Assembly: GCA_902775975.1 (NCBI GenBank)
Contig: CACYOC010000036.1
Location: 1-48,905, forward strand
DNA: 48,905 bases
Reading direction: 5' to 3'
DNA from: an uncultured Bacteroidales bacterium
GTDB taxonomy: Bacteria; Bacteroidota; Bacteroidia; Bacteroidales; Bacteroidaceae
A model generated the notes under the pieces. That model had not been told where the DNA came from. It saw nothing but the letters and a program-made list of their open reading frames with translations, and did not search any database. This document shows positions 16,121 through 24,304 of this stretch, piece after piece. Made by a program: the position numbers and the translations under genes. Each line of letters opens with the position of its first letter. Positions within the stretch are counted from its first letter, which is position 1.

Positions 16121-17374
16121 CTATGATTGACGGATGTACTTGTTCACAATGTCCAGCAAGTCTTCCACACGGAAGGGCTTCGCCAAGAAGTCATCACAGC
16201 CGGCATCCATGGCTTCGCGGATGTTTTCTTCGAAGGCATAGGCACTAAGGGCTATGACGGGCATGTCGTGATTGACCTCCTTGATGATGCGAGTAGCATC
16301 CAGTCCGTTCATCTCTGGCATTCGAATGTCCATCAGAACTAAGTCGGGATGCTCGTCATCGCAGGTGGTGACGGCTTCGATGCCGTTGACGGCACGGATG
16401 AGACGATAGCGCTTCTGCAACACAATCTTGATCAGCTCGTAGTTGCTGTCCTCGTCTTCGGCTATCAGAATCAGCGGAGCTTCCTGCATGTTGGAATGAG
16501 TGCTGACGCGGATGGTGCGTGAATTCGTCGTAATACGGCTGTTTTTGTTCATGCCGCCAATGGTTCCTTCGAACGGAAGCACGAAACGGAAGGTAGAGCC
16601 TTCGCCGACTTTTGACTTGACACTGATGCGCCCCTTCATCTTCTCGACAATAATTTTGCACAGGGCAAGGCCCAGTCCGTAGCCGTTCTTGTTCTCGGCA
16701 TCGCGTGACACATAGGTCTGGAAGATGGTGTCCAGGTCCTTTTCGGCAATACCCGTTCCTGTATCAGAAACAAAGAACTCTACCTCTTGACCATCGTTAA
16801 TCAGTCGGTAACCGTAGTTAATGCTACCGCTGGTCGTATGCTTCAGAGCATTGCTAATGAGATTGGAGAGCACCTGAGTCAAGCGGTTGACATCGGTGTT
16901 CAGCGTTATATTCATGGTCGGCTCAGACATCGCTAATTGTACGGTGTCTGGACAACGGAACTTGAAAATCAATTGGATATTCTTGCACAACTCGTTCAGG
17001 TCGGTCATTTGCTTCTTGATAGCAATCTCGCCAGCCTCAACGCGCGATAAATCGAGGATTTCGTCAATCAGAGCCAATACACGACTACTGTTGCTCTCCA
17101 CGATTTCCATGTATTTCATGCGCTCTTCAGCTACGTCGGTCTCGGCCATGACACGTGAAAAACCCTCAATGGCATTCAGGGGCGTGCGGATTTCATGGCT
17201 CATGTTGGCAAGGAATAGCGATTTCATGCGACTGGCCTTCTCAGCTTTCTTGGCCAGTTCTTCATATTCGCTAATCTTCTTTTTTGCTGCCTCCAATTCT
17301 TTTTCCACAGCCAAGCATCTTGCATTGGCTGCTTCAATTCTCTGCAACAGTATTTCGCGTTCTTCTTGGTTCAT
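16121..17374 (-). CDS. Soluble hybrid sensor histidine kinase with receiver domain
   Basis: This 417-aa protein has no membrane segment or recognisable sensor domain. Residues 1-50 are a coiled coil (EEREILLQRIEAANAR...KKKISEYEELAKKAEKA). The HisKA domain has phospho-acceptor H60 in SHEIRTPLN. The HATPase_c domain has N-box NLISNALKHT (171-180), G1 DTGTGIA (from 214) and G2 GYGLGLAL (from 231). A Ser/Thr/Asn-rich linker leads to a C-terminal receiver domain with acidic pocket AEDED, phospho-acceptor D349 in LVLMDIRMPEMNG, and a C-terminal K in FLAKPF. No output domain is present, so it must signal through a separate partner. The promoter is TAACTTTG at 17421-17428, with TTTGG at 17451-17455 upstream on the minus strand. 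Confidence 0.93.
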   Translation of the reverse strand: MNQEEREILLQRIEAANARCLAVEKELEAAKKKISEYEELAKKAEKASRMKSLFLANMSHEIRTPLNAIEGFSRVMAETDVAEERMKYMEIVESNSSRVLALIDEILDLSRVEAGEIAIKKQMTDLNELCKNIQLIFKFRCPDTVQLAMSEPTMNITLNTDVNRLTQVLSNLISNALKHTTSGSINYGYRLINDGQEVEFFVSDTGTGIAEKDLDTIFQTYVSRDAENKNGYGLGLALCKIIVEKMKGRISVKSKVGEGSTFRFVLPFEGTIGGMNKNSRITTNSRTIRVSTHSNMQEAPLILIAEDEDSNYELIKIVLQKRYRLIRAVNGIEAVTTCDDEHPDLVLMDIRMPEMNGLDATRIIKEVNHDMPVIALSAYAFEENIREAMDAGCDDFLAKPFRVEDLLDIVNKYIRQS

Positions 17375-17420
17375 TATGTTTTCTTAAGTCTATTCTTTCT
17401 TACGTTACTCCTAAACAGCG

Positions 17421-17455
17421 CAAAGTTATAACATTATTTGCCAAATAACAAAATA
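17421..17455 (-). promoter_or_regulatory. Promoter of the hybrid histidine kinase gene
   Basis: Minus-strand TAACTTTG (17421-17428) is preceded by TTTGG (17451-17455) at a 22-bp spacing, slightly longer than usual. The rest of the 145-bp gap is AT-rich and shows nothing else. Confidence 0.5.
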
Positions 17456-17519
17456 TTTCTTACATTTTTTCTATTTTTTAACGATATAATTGTTTTAAAT
17501 CATTTTTAGTCCAATAGTA

Positions 17520-18704
17520 TTAAGCTCGTTTTGCCTTCTCCCAGGTCCCTCCTCCTTGATGTGTGGAAAGATAGTGCATTCCACAGAAGACATTGATGTT
17601 CATAAACAGGAAGTAATAGGGAATATATAGCCATTTCTGCTTACGTCCTCGCTGTTCCATGAGGTATCCACCGAAAGCTGCTAAATAGAAAAGCAGTTGC
17701 AATATCCATATCGCCGTATAGCAGGTGCCGGCCTTCATCCAGACTAATGCCACGTTGATAGGTATCAGGGCAACCATGGCGATAGGGGTGATGGTCCAGC
17801 GAAGCACGCGGTGTGAAACAAACTGGAAGGCTACCAAGAAGTGTCGGAAGGGATTCATCATGCCGAGCAACCACCATGAACTCTGCAAGCCACCGGCAGC
17901 AATACGACGTTTGCGCTTAGCCTCCTCTTCTAAGTTTGCTGACCCGTACTCCATAGCGTAAGCCTTTGAGGTATAGGCTATTCGGTATCCTTTGTCCACC
18001 ATGTTCATAGACATGACAAAATCGTCCAGTAGTGCCGTCTCTGGCATCGGCTCATACAAAGCAGTGCGGATGGCATTGAGTTCTCCGGCGGCTCCCATCG
18101 CTGAGTATAATTCACTATCTAACTGTTTCAGCGTGCTCTCATATTTCCAGTAGAAACCTTCACCCTCTGCTGCTATCTCGCCGTCTTGACGAGCCATCAC
18201 TCGCTTCTCACCTGCAACACAGGCAACCTGCGGGTCTTGGAAGCAGCGTACGATTTCGCGAAGCGCCTGGCTGTTAACCAGTGTGTTGGCATCCGTCATC
18301 ACCGTCAGTTCCGTCTTCACCTCGCTGATACCATGATTCAAAGCAGCGGTTTTGCCACGACGCTCAGGACTGAACACTACCGTTACATCTTCGTATTGTC
18401 GCAACTTTTCGTTTGTCTGGTCTGAAGAACCGTCGGTTACCCACATGATGTGAAGTTTCTCGCGAGGATAGTCTAATTCGCGGATGTTTTGCATTTTCCA
18501 TTCTACCACATCCTGCTCGTTATAAGCACAAACCAAGAACGTTACCTCCGGCAGTTCAGCGTCTGCAGGCAGTTCCAGAGGCTGTGGTTTCCCTTTCAGC
18601 CATCGCTTCACGCGTACCATAATATATAAGAGGAGGCCATATCCGATATAGGTATAGACACATAAGGCCAAGCAAATCCAAAATATAATCTTCAGTGTCT
18701 CCAT
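17520..18704 (-). CDS. Family 2 glycosyltransferase, membrane processive type
   Basis: This 394-aa inner-membrane glycosyltransferase has one N-terminal helix (IIFWICLALCVYTYIGYGLLLYI). The GT-A domain follows: VTFLVCAYNEQDVVEWKMQN, WVTDGSSDQT (DxS-type donor site), TVMTDANTLV (DxD-like DAN), LLDDFVMSMNMVDKGYRIAY (catalytic ED-type DD). QSSWW stands where processive enzymes carry QxxRW. Three to four C-terminal helices end the protein. This layout resembles enzymes that make and export surface polysaccharide (hyaluronan/PNAG-like), but the QxxRW Arg is replaced by Trp, so the product is uncertain. It has its own promoter: TATATTTG at 18738-18745 on the minus strand. Confidence 0.88.
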   Translation of the reverse strand: METLKIIFWICLALCVYTYIGYGLLLYIMVRVKRWLKGKPQPLELPADAELPEVTFLVCAYNEQDVVEWKMQNIRELDYPREKLHIMWVTDGSSDQTNEKLRQYEDVTVVFSPERRGKTAALNHGISEVKTELTVMTDANTLVNSQALREIVRCFQDPQVACVAGEKRVMARQDGEIAAEGEGFYWKYESTLKQLDSELYSAMGAAGELNAIRTALYEPMPETALLDDFVMSMNMVDKGYRIAYTSKAYAMEYGSANLEEEAKRKRRIAAGGLQSSWWLLGMMNPFRHFLVAFQFVSHRVLRWTITPIAMVALIPINVALVWMKAGTCYTAIWILQLLFYLAAFGGYLMEQRGRKQKWLYIPYYFLFMNINVFCGMHYLSTHQGGGTWEKAKRA

Positions 18705-18787
18705 AACGCGTTTTTTGTTTCATGTCCTTTTCCGTTTGCAAATATAGTCATTTTTTTTCACATCTCCAAACATTTAAAGCATAAAAA

Positions 18788-18819
18788 ACATGGCAAGATT
18801 TTCCTTGCCATGTCTTTTT
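18788..18819. terminator. Intrinsic terminator downstream of RNase G gene
   Basis: A 10-bp stem ACATGGCAAG/CTTGCCATGT with a 6-nt loop is flanked by an A tract on the left and CTTTTT on the right, so it can terminate on both strands. It lies 30 bp beyond the rng stop codon and upstream of the GT2 promoter. Confidence 0.85.
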
Positions 18820-18842
18820 CTCTGTTGTGGAGTAGGTGTTAC

Positions 18843-20426
18843 CTACGCATTTGTTTCAATTTCTTCCTGCATATCGATGAACTGGCGGTTCTGATCGTAG
18901 AATTCATATTGCAGGAATGCTAACTTCTGCGAGGGAATAATACGAACGCCCAAGCCGTACTTCATTTGCCACTTGCGTTTCAAGGAGAGGAATCCTTGGT
19001 TGATGTAAGCAGCGACGTAGGGATGGACATGCAGGTAAAAACTGCGGATACCTATCTTGTTGACCAGACGGTCAATTTTGCTCTCGAGTTGGTCTGTAAA
19101 AAGGATTGACGACTTGATTTTGCCCTTTCCAAAGCAGGTTGGGCAGGTTTCTTCTACATTGACATCCATGGCTGGGCGGACACGCTGACGAGTAATCTGC
19201 ATGAGTCCGAACTTGCTCAGTGGTAGGATGTTGTGACGAGCTCTGTCTTTTTGCATGTTTTTGCACATGCGTTCATAGAGCAACTGGCGGTCTTCGGCGA
19301 GGTTCATGTCAATGAAATCGACAACGATAATGCCTCCCATGTCGCGAAGTCGGAGCTGGCGAGCAAGTTCGTCGGCAGCACCGAGGTTGACTTCCAGGGC
19401 ATTGGCCTCTTGACCATTTTCTGCGCGAGTACGATTTCCAGAGTTGACATCCACTACGTGCATGGCCTCTGTGTGCTGAATGATGAGATAGGCTCCCCGT
19501 TTGTAATTCACCGTACGCCCAAAAGAAGATTTGAGCTGCTTGGTAACATTGAAATTGTCAAAGATAGGTACTGCACCATTGTACAGCTTGACAATGTTCT
19601 TCTTTTCGGGGGCAATCAGCTCGACATAATCCTGCACCTGATGGAAAATGGCTTTGTCGTTGACGTGAATTCCATCATAGGTGGTGGCGTCAAAGACGTC
19701 GCGCAGCAGAGCCACAGCCCTTCCAGTCTCCTCAAAGCATAATTGTGGCGCCTTGGTAGCCTTTTGAGCTTTGGTAATGGTGTCTTCCCAGCGTTTGAGC
19801 AATGTCTTCAGCTCTGCATCGAGCTCAGCAACACGCTTTCCTTCTGCTGATGTGCGGACAATGATACCAAAGTTTTTGGGGCGGATACTCTGGACGAGTT
19901 GTTTCAGTCGGGCACGTTCCTCGCTTTTTTTGATTTTTGATGAAACCGACACTTTATCGCCAAACGGCATGAGTACCATGTAACGCCCTGCAAAACTCAG
20001 CTCGCAAGTCAAGCGGGGACCCTTAGTGGAAATGGGCTCCTTGACAACTTGGACAAGGATTTCTTGACCTTGCTTGAGCATGTTCTGCACACTGCCTTCT
20101 TTGGGAAGGTCAGGCTGTCGAACGGCTTTGCTGATGGGATAAAGTTTCTTTTTGTCGCTTTGTACCTGTTTCAGATACTTCTCGTAAGAGCTAAATTGAG
20201 TTCCGAGGTCCAGATAGTGCAAGAAGGCATCGCGCTCAGAGCCTACTTCTATGAAGCAGGAGTTGAGGCCGGGCATGAGCTTGCGAACTCGTCCCAGATA
20301 GATGTTACCAACGGAGTAGCTTGCTTCTTCTCGCTTCTCGTTCTGGTATTCTACCAGATTCTTGTCTTCGAGCAGCGCAATGCTTATCTCTTTCGGTTGT
20401 ACATCAATGATTACTTCACTTGTCAT
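18843..20426 (-). CDS. rng: Ribonuclease G (Rne/Rng family)
   Basis: This 527-aa endoribonuclease cleaves single-stranded AU-rich RNA and takes part in rRNA maturation and mRNA decay. Motifs seen are the N-terminal S1 domain (SVGNIYLGRVRKLMPGLNSCFIEVGSERDAFLHYLDLG) with a ~60-residue insertion after it, the RNase H-like region, the catalytic metal site (VDVNSGNRT...GGIIVVDFIDMNLAEDRQ with the two Asp) and the zinc-link CPTCFGKG. It lacks the long C-terminal degradosome scaffold of RNase E, so RNase G is the better name. It lies downstream of the small basic protein gene and HU. Confidence 0.94.
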   Translation of the reverse strand: MTSEVIIDVQPKEISIALLEDKNLVEYQNEKREEASYSVGNIYLGRVRKLMPGLNSCFIEVGSERDAFLHYLDLGTQFSSYEKYLKQVQSDKKKLYPISKAVRQPDLPKEGSVQNMLKQGQEILVQVVKEPISTKGPRLTCELSFAGRYMVLMPFGDKVSVSSKIKKSEERARLKQLVQSIRPKNFGIIVRTSAEGKRVAELDAELKTLLKRWEDTITKAQKATKAPQLCFEETGRAVALLRDVFDATTYDGIHVNDKAIFHQVQDYVELIAPEKKNIVKLYNGAVPIFDNFNVTKQLKSSFGRTVNYKRGAYLIIQHTEAMHVVDVNSGNRTRAENGQEANALEVNLGAADELARQLRLRDMGGIIVVDFIDMNLAEDRQLLYERMCKNMQKDRARHNILPLSKFGLMQITRQRVRPAMDVNVEETCPTCFGKGKIKSSILFTDQLESKIDRLVNKIGIRSFYLHVHPYVAAYINQGFLSLKRKWQMKYGLGVRIIPSQKLAFLQYEFYDQNRQFIDMQEEIETNA

Positions 20427-20540
20427 TTTGTTCTGAACAGTTTACTCTGTTTAATACTCTTTTTAAGAGAAAAGAGCGCACCAACGACAATTTGTCTTTG
20501 ATACACTCCTTCCATTCTTTTTTTCTTGTGTCACCAGAGC

Positions 20541-20630
20541 TTACTTGCTCTTATGACGATTCTTGCGCAGTCTCTTCTTACGCTTGTGAGTAGCCATCTT
20601 GTGGCCCTTCTTTTTCTTTCCGTTTGGCAT
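20541..20630 (-). CDS. 29-aa very basic ribosome-type small protein
   Basis: A 29-codon ORF, too short for most gene finders, encodes MPNGKKKKGHKMATHKRKKR followed by LRKNRHKSK. Over half the residues are Lys, Arg or His. The KRKKRLRKNRHK core resembles the AURKAIP1/COX24-type small proteins, including bS22 of actinobacterial ribosomes, and a near-identical protein is conserved in Bacteroidetes as far as I recall. A role in the small ribosomal subunit is likely but inferred. It sits between rng and HU on the same strand, 44 bp after HU and 114 bp before rng. Confidence 0.75.
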   Translation of the reverse strand: MPNGKKKKGHKMATHKRKKRLRKNRHKSK

Positions 20631-20674
20631 AATATAATTACAATAAATGTTTATGAATATTACTTGTTTGTTGA

Positions 20675-20950
20675 TTATTTCATCTTTGAGATAAAACTCT
20701 TGCAAGGCTTAAATGCAGGAATGTCATGGGCCTCAATGACCATCGTCGTGTTCTTGGAAATGTTACGAGCCGTCTTCTGTGCGCGGCGCTTAACAGTGAA
20801 GGTACCAAAGCCACGAAGATAGACATTCTCTTTCTGTACTGCCATACACTCGCGGATTTCTTCCATAAAGGCCTCTACAGTGGCGGAAACATCCTTTTTG
20901 GGGAGTCCTGTGTCTTCAACAATTTTGTTGATTATATCTGCTTTTGTCAT
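20675..20950 (-). CDS. HU/IHF-family DNA-binding protein
   Basis: This 91-aa protein is the full family length. It starts MTKADIINKIVEDTGL, has the dimerisation helices (KDVSATVEAFMEEIRECM), the VYLRGFGTFTVKRRAQKTARNI segment before the DNA-binding arm, and ends FKPCKSFISKMK. The arm tip (NISKNTTMVIEAHDIPAFKP) carries Ile-Pro at the place where HU inserts a Pro between base pairs. It compacts and bends DNA. The promoter is TATCTTTG at 20985-20992 on the minus strand, leaving a ~30-nt leader. Confidence 0.93.
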   Translation of the reverse strand: MTKADIINKIVEDTGLPKKDVSATVEAFMEEIRECMAVQKENVYLRGFGTFTVKRRAQKTARNISKNTTMVIEAHDIPAFKPCKSFISKMK

Positions 20951-20984
20951 CTCTTGATATAGTTAATTGTTTGATTTTGGGATG

Positions 20985-20992
20985 CAAAGATA
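20985..20992 (-). promoter_or_regulatory. HU gene promoter -7 box
   Basis: Minus-strand TATCTTTG lies 34 bp upstream of the HU start codon. It fits the Bacteroidetes -7 consensus. Confidence 0.6.
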
Positions 20993-21054
20993 CTGTTTTT
21001 CAACGGGATATGGAAATTTTTGGAGCATTTTTTTCATAAAAAGTTTATTTTTAG

Positions 21055-21062
21055 TATCTTTG
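21055..21062 (+). promoter_or_regulatory. pyk promoter -7 box
   Basis: TATCTTTG lies 25 bp upstream of the pyk ATG, followed by CACCC at the likely start of transcription. The upstream region is a run of A/T without a clear -33 box. Confidence 0.65.
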
Positions 21063-21087
21063 CACCCAAAATTTATCTATTAGAAAC

Positions 21088-22524
21088 ATGAAACAGACCA
21101 AAATTGTTGCTTCCGTTAGTGATCGAAGATGTGATGTGGATTTTATTCGTCAGCTGTTCAACGCTGGAGTGAATGTTGTAAGAATGAATACAGCCCATGC
21201 TTCAGAGGAGGGTATTATAAATATAATAAGGAACGTGCGCGCGGTAAGTCGGCATATTGGTATTTTGATTGACACGAAAGGTCCTGAAGTTCGTACAACG
21301 GGCTGTGCAGAGCCGATTTCTTTCTCGACAGGCGATGTGGTGAAGTTGTTCGGGCGTCCTGAGGTGGATTCTACTCACGATATTGTTAACCTGTCATATC
21401 CGAACTTCGCGGCCGATATTAGGGAAGGTGATCATGTGCTTTTCGATGATGGTGCCTTGGACATGGAGGTGATAGGTATTAACGGTCCTCAAGTTATTGC
21501 TAAGGTTACTAACGATGGTGTGTTGGGTTCGCACAAGAGTGTCAACGTGCCAGGCCGCCATATCGACTTGCCAGCGTTAACGGAGAAAGACCATAAGAAT
21601 ATCTTGTTGGCCATAGAGCAGGACATAGACTTTATTGCGCACTCTTTTGTCCGTTCAGCAGACGATGTGAAAGCCGTACAGAAGATTCTTGACGAGCATC
21701 ATTCGGACATCAAAATCATTTCGAAGATAGAAAATCAGGAAGGTGTGGATCATATTGATGAGATTATTGACGCCTCCTATGGCATTATGGTGGCTCGCGG
21801 CGACTTGGGCATCGAAGTACCTATAGAGCAGATACCTGGCATCCAATGGCGTATCATCCATAAGTGTATAGAAAAGAAGAAACCTGTCATCGTGGCTACT
21901 CAGATGTTGCATTCTATGATTAACAATCCGCGTCCGACCCGTGCAGAAGTTACCGATATCGCCAATGCGATTCATTCCTGTACAGATGCCCTGATGCTTT
22001 CCGGAGAAACGGCCAGCGGCAAATATCCTGTCGAGGCTGTAAAGACGATGGCTGCTATTGCCGAGCAGGCAGAGAAAGACCGGTTAAGTAGAAAGATAGA
22101 GATGCCACTGTCTCCTAACTGCGACATTCGTGAGTTCATGGCACACTCTGCCATTGAAGCAACGGAGAAACTGGGCGTAAAAGGTATTATTACTGACTCA
22201 ACTACTGGTACTACTGCTCGTTCGCTGGCTGCTTTCCGTGGGCCTCATCCTGTTCTTGCCATCTGCTATAATGATAAGTTGCAACGCCTGTTGAATCTTT
22301 CTTATGGTGTCATTCCCATCTTTCAGAAGGAGCGCATTGGTTCTGAGGAACTCTTCCTTGCTGCTGTCCGCATGTTGCGGCAGAAAGGATATGTGGAACT
22401 CTCGGATAAGATTGCTTACCTGAGTGGTAACATCAGTGCTGGAGGCGCTACCAAATTCTTGGAGATCAATACCGTGCAGGAAGTTTTTGATCAGTCTTAT
22501 CAATTCCACTTGCCGACGTTGTAA
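21088..22524 (+). CDS. pyk: Pyruvate kinase
   Basis: This 478-aa glycolytic enzyme transfers phosphate from phosphoenolpyruvate to ADP. It has MKQTKIVASVSDRRCDVDFIRQLFNAGVNVVRMNTAHA (A domain with the K+/PEP site; SDRR replaces the usual G-P-A-S), IDTKGPEVRT, the B-domain lid, the signature IISKIENQEGV with catalytic Lys, ARGDLGIEVP (metal-binding) and ATQMLHSMINNPRPTRAEVTDIANA. The C-terminal domain is complete. The divergent N-terminal SDRRCDV in place of IGPAS is found in other Bacteroidetes pyruvate kinases as far as I recall. It is a single gene with its own promoter and a terminator shared with the convergent secG. Confidence 0.95.
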   Translation: MKQTKIVASVSDRRCDVDFIRQLFNAGVNVVRMNTAHASEEGIINIIRNVRAVSRHIGILIDTKGPEVRTTGCAEPISFSTGDVVKLFGRPEVDSTHDIVNLSYPNFAADIREGDHVLFDDGALDMEVIGINGPQVIAKVTNDGVLGSHKSVNVPGRHIDLPALTEKDHKNILLAIEQDIDFIAHSFVRSADDVKAVQKILDEHHSDIKIISKIENQEGVDHIDEIIDASYGIMVARGDLGIEVPIEQIPGIQWRIIHKCIEKKKPVIVATQMLHSMINNPRPTRAEVTDIANAIHSCTDALMLSGETASGKYPVEAVKTMAAIAEQAEKDRLSRKIEMPLSPNCDIREFMAHSAIEATEKLGVKGIITDSTTGTTARSLAAFRGPHPVLAICYNDKLQRLLNLSYGVIPIFQKERIGSEELFLAAVRMLRQKGYVELSDKIAYLSGNISAGGATKFLEINTVQEVFDQSYQFHLPTL

Positions 22525-22536
22525 GAAGAATATAGA

Positions 22537-22582
22537 AACAATAAGAGAGGCACTCTGTTCAGGATGCCTCTCTTGTTGTTTT
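22537..22582. terminator. Bidirectional terminator between pyk and secG
   Basis: The stem AAGAGAGGCA (22543-22552) / TGCCTCTCTT (22565-22574) is perfect. It extends outward through AACAAT/GTTGTT to about 16 bp with one mismatch. A T-rich stretch follows on the plus strand (TTGTTGTTTTG). The position between convergent genes fits bidirectional use. Confidence 0.8.
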
Positions 22583-22596
22583 GTAGTCCTTGCCGA

Positions 22597-22986
22597 TTAT
22601 TTGGCAGGCTGGGCAGGAGCTGCAGGAGTCTCAGCAGCAGGAGCCTGTCCTTCAGCAGCGGGAGTTGCAGCGTCTTTCTTCTGGCTGGCACCAAAGCCAG
22701 GCAGGTTGTTGGGATTGGCAGTGGGGTTCTCTACGTTCTCCATAACAGAACTGTCAGTATGAGCAGTAGGAGCAACCCATGCGCAGATGATGCTAATGAC
22801 AACCATAGCGGCAGCCAGGAACCATGTGGCTTTCTCAATGAAGTCAGTGGTCTTGCGAACACCGGCAACTTGGTTATAACCTGCGAAGCTTGAAGACAAG
22901 CCACCGCCTTTAGACTCTTGAATCAGCACAATACCAATCATCAGTATGGCTGCAATTACGATAAAAATTACGAATAATGTGTACAT
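22597..22986 (-). CDS. secG: Preprotein translocase subunit SecG
   Basis: This 129-aa inner-membrane protein is an auxiliary part of the SecYEG channel. Two helices (TLFVIFIVIAAILMIGIVLI and ATWFLAAAMVVISIICAWVA) flank the conserved cytosolic loop ESKGGGLSSSFAG. The C-terminal ~55 residues are a low-complexity Ala/Pro/Glu tail (TPAAEGQAPAAETPAAPAQP) that is longer than in proteobacterial SecG but common in Bacteroidetes. It starts one base after the stop of the TPR-like gene (22988) and is the last gene of the sigma-54 activator, lptE, TPR cluster. Confidence 0.95.
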   Translation of the reverse strand: MYTLFVIFIVIAAILMIGIVLIQESKGGGLSSSFAGYNQVAGVRKTTDFIEKATWFLAAAMVVISIICAWVAPTAHTDSSVMENVENPTANPNNLPGFGASQKKDAATPAAEGQAPAAETPAAPAQPAK

Positions 22987-22987
22987 G

Positions 22988-23743
22988 TTACTTTTGTTTT
23001 TTATTGTTATTTATTATTAGTTTCTCTAAAAACCTCATCTGGTCGGCAAAATAGACATTCTTCTGAGGATACTGCTTGCTGAGGCGTCCTATGATGTCGT
23101 GCGCCTTTTGGTAGCGTCCTTGTTTGATATAGATGCGAGCCAGTGTCTCGGTGAAGTATTCCTCTTCAACCTCCTCACTTTGTTCTTCAGACACATGTTG
23201 CTCAGTGGTCTCCTGTGGTAACTCGTTGAGAAGTATCCTGCCTTGTTCTTCTTGTAAGAAGTTGTCAATCAGGTCTTGACCCTTCATCTGGGGTGTCTTG
23301 TCATTGTTGTCTTGTTCATCGTCTTCACTTGCCAGCAGGTAGGCTACGTAGTCGATAGCAGCATCTGCAGGGGTGGGGCGTCTCTTCTCCGTCTTCTCAT
23401 ATTCTGCGGGTATGGCATCCAGGAAGGTGTCTATCAGATTCATGGTGCGATTCTCCTCAGTAGCCTTGTCCTGTAGCGCAGTTGGTGCATCCGTCGGTGG
23501 CGTGCGTAACTGATAGTAGGCTGCTTCCACCATTTGGAAGATGACTTTGCGGTCGGTGATGTAGATGGCTGCACGCCGAAGTTCTTCATCGAAGGCGGCA
23601 TCGTGGAGCAGATAGAGGTTTTGCAGCATCAGCAGTCGTGCTGTCTGGAAATACGGATACAATGCCAGTAGGGAACGCAACTCAAAGAGTGTGTTGCGAT
23701 CCATCCGCTCGGGATGATTGATGAGTTTCGTCAATTCCAACAT
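22988..23743 (-). CDS. Tetratricopeptide-like protein
   Basis: This 251-aa soluble protein has no signal peptide. The N-terminal half is helical (LTKLINHPERMDRNTLFELRSLLALYPYFQTARLLMLQNLYLLHD) and begins with a pattern typical of a Bacteroidetes-conserved protein always placed beside secG and lptE. The centre is acidic (ASEDDEQDNNDKTP, EEQSEEVEEEYF). The C-terminus holds one or two TPR-like helices (ETLARIYIKQGRYQKAHDIIGRLSKQYP). Its role is unknown; a scaffold role in envelope biogenesis is only suggested by the neighbours. Confidence 0.75.
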   Translation of the reverse strand: MLELTKLINHPERMDRNTLFELRSLLALYPYFQTARLLMLQNLYLLHDAAFDEELRRAAIYITDRKVIFQMVEAAYYQLRTPPTDAPTALQDKATEENRTMNLIDTFLDAIPAEYEKTEKRRPTPADAAIDYVAYLLASEDDEQDNNDKTPQMKGQDLIDNFLQEEQGRILLNELPQETTEQHVSEEQSEEVEEEYFTETLARIYIKQGRYQKAHDIIGRLSKQYPQKNVYFADQMRFLEKLIINNNKKQK

Positions 23744-23785
23744 GGCATATTCTCTGTTTTCTTCTTTTTCTCTTTTCTGTTCACT

Positions 23786-24304
23786 TTACCAGTTAGCGAC
23801 GGTGGCATTGAATATCTGGTCGCAAATGTCTCTGATCATTTCTCCCACCAGCTCCTCTTGTACAGCATTCAGTGACAATGTCGTCTCGTAGCTTGCTGTA
23901 GAGGTGAACTGCCGCTCAAAGTCCTCTGCATGGTTGGCAGTATTGGTGAAACGTACGTTGACAGTGATAGAGAGCTCTGTCTGTGCAGAATAGCCCTCGG
24001 CACTCACCGACTTGTTGCGCTGCTGGTATTGTGTGATTTCACCGTCAATCTTCAAGTCGCCGTTACGACGCACTTGAATCAGGCGGGTGTGATTGGCAAA
24101 CTGATCCTTCAACCTATTGTTGAACATCGGTCCCATAGGTCCCCAGACATAGCTGGCACGGATGGGAAAGTCTGCAATCTGTATGGTCTTGGTCTTGGAA
24201 TAGTCAATGCTGGCACCGTTGAACTTGTAGCTCACGGAGCATCCCATTGTCAGCAGCAGGGCTGCCAGACAACCGGTCAGACATACCTTATTTATCCAAG
24301 CCAT
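23786..24304 (-). CDS. lptE: LptE-family LPS-assembly lipoprotein
   Basis: This is a 172-aa outer-membrane lipoprotein with lipobox LLTMGC (Cys at residue 22) followed by VSYKFNGASIDYSKTKTIQIADFPIRASYVWGPMGPMFNNRLKDQF. This matches the Bacteroidetes LptE family, the plug partner of LptD in placing lipopolysaccharide at the cell surface. The two-layer alpha/beta pattern follows (LKIDGEITQYQQRNKSVSAEG, ELSITVNVRFTN), ending in a long helix (QEELVGEMIRDICDQIF). The start codon lies 17 bp inside the end of the sigma-54 activator gene, suggesting coupled translation. Confidence 0.85.
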   Translation of the reverse strand: MAWINKVCLTGCLAALLLTMGCSVSYKFNGASIDYSKTKTIQIADFPIRASYVWGPMGPMFNNRLKDQFANHTRLIQVRRNGDLKIDGEITQYQQRNKSVSAEGYSAQTELSITVNVRFTNTANHAEDFERQFTSTASYETTLSLNAVQEELVGEMIRDICDQIFNATVANW

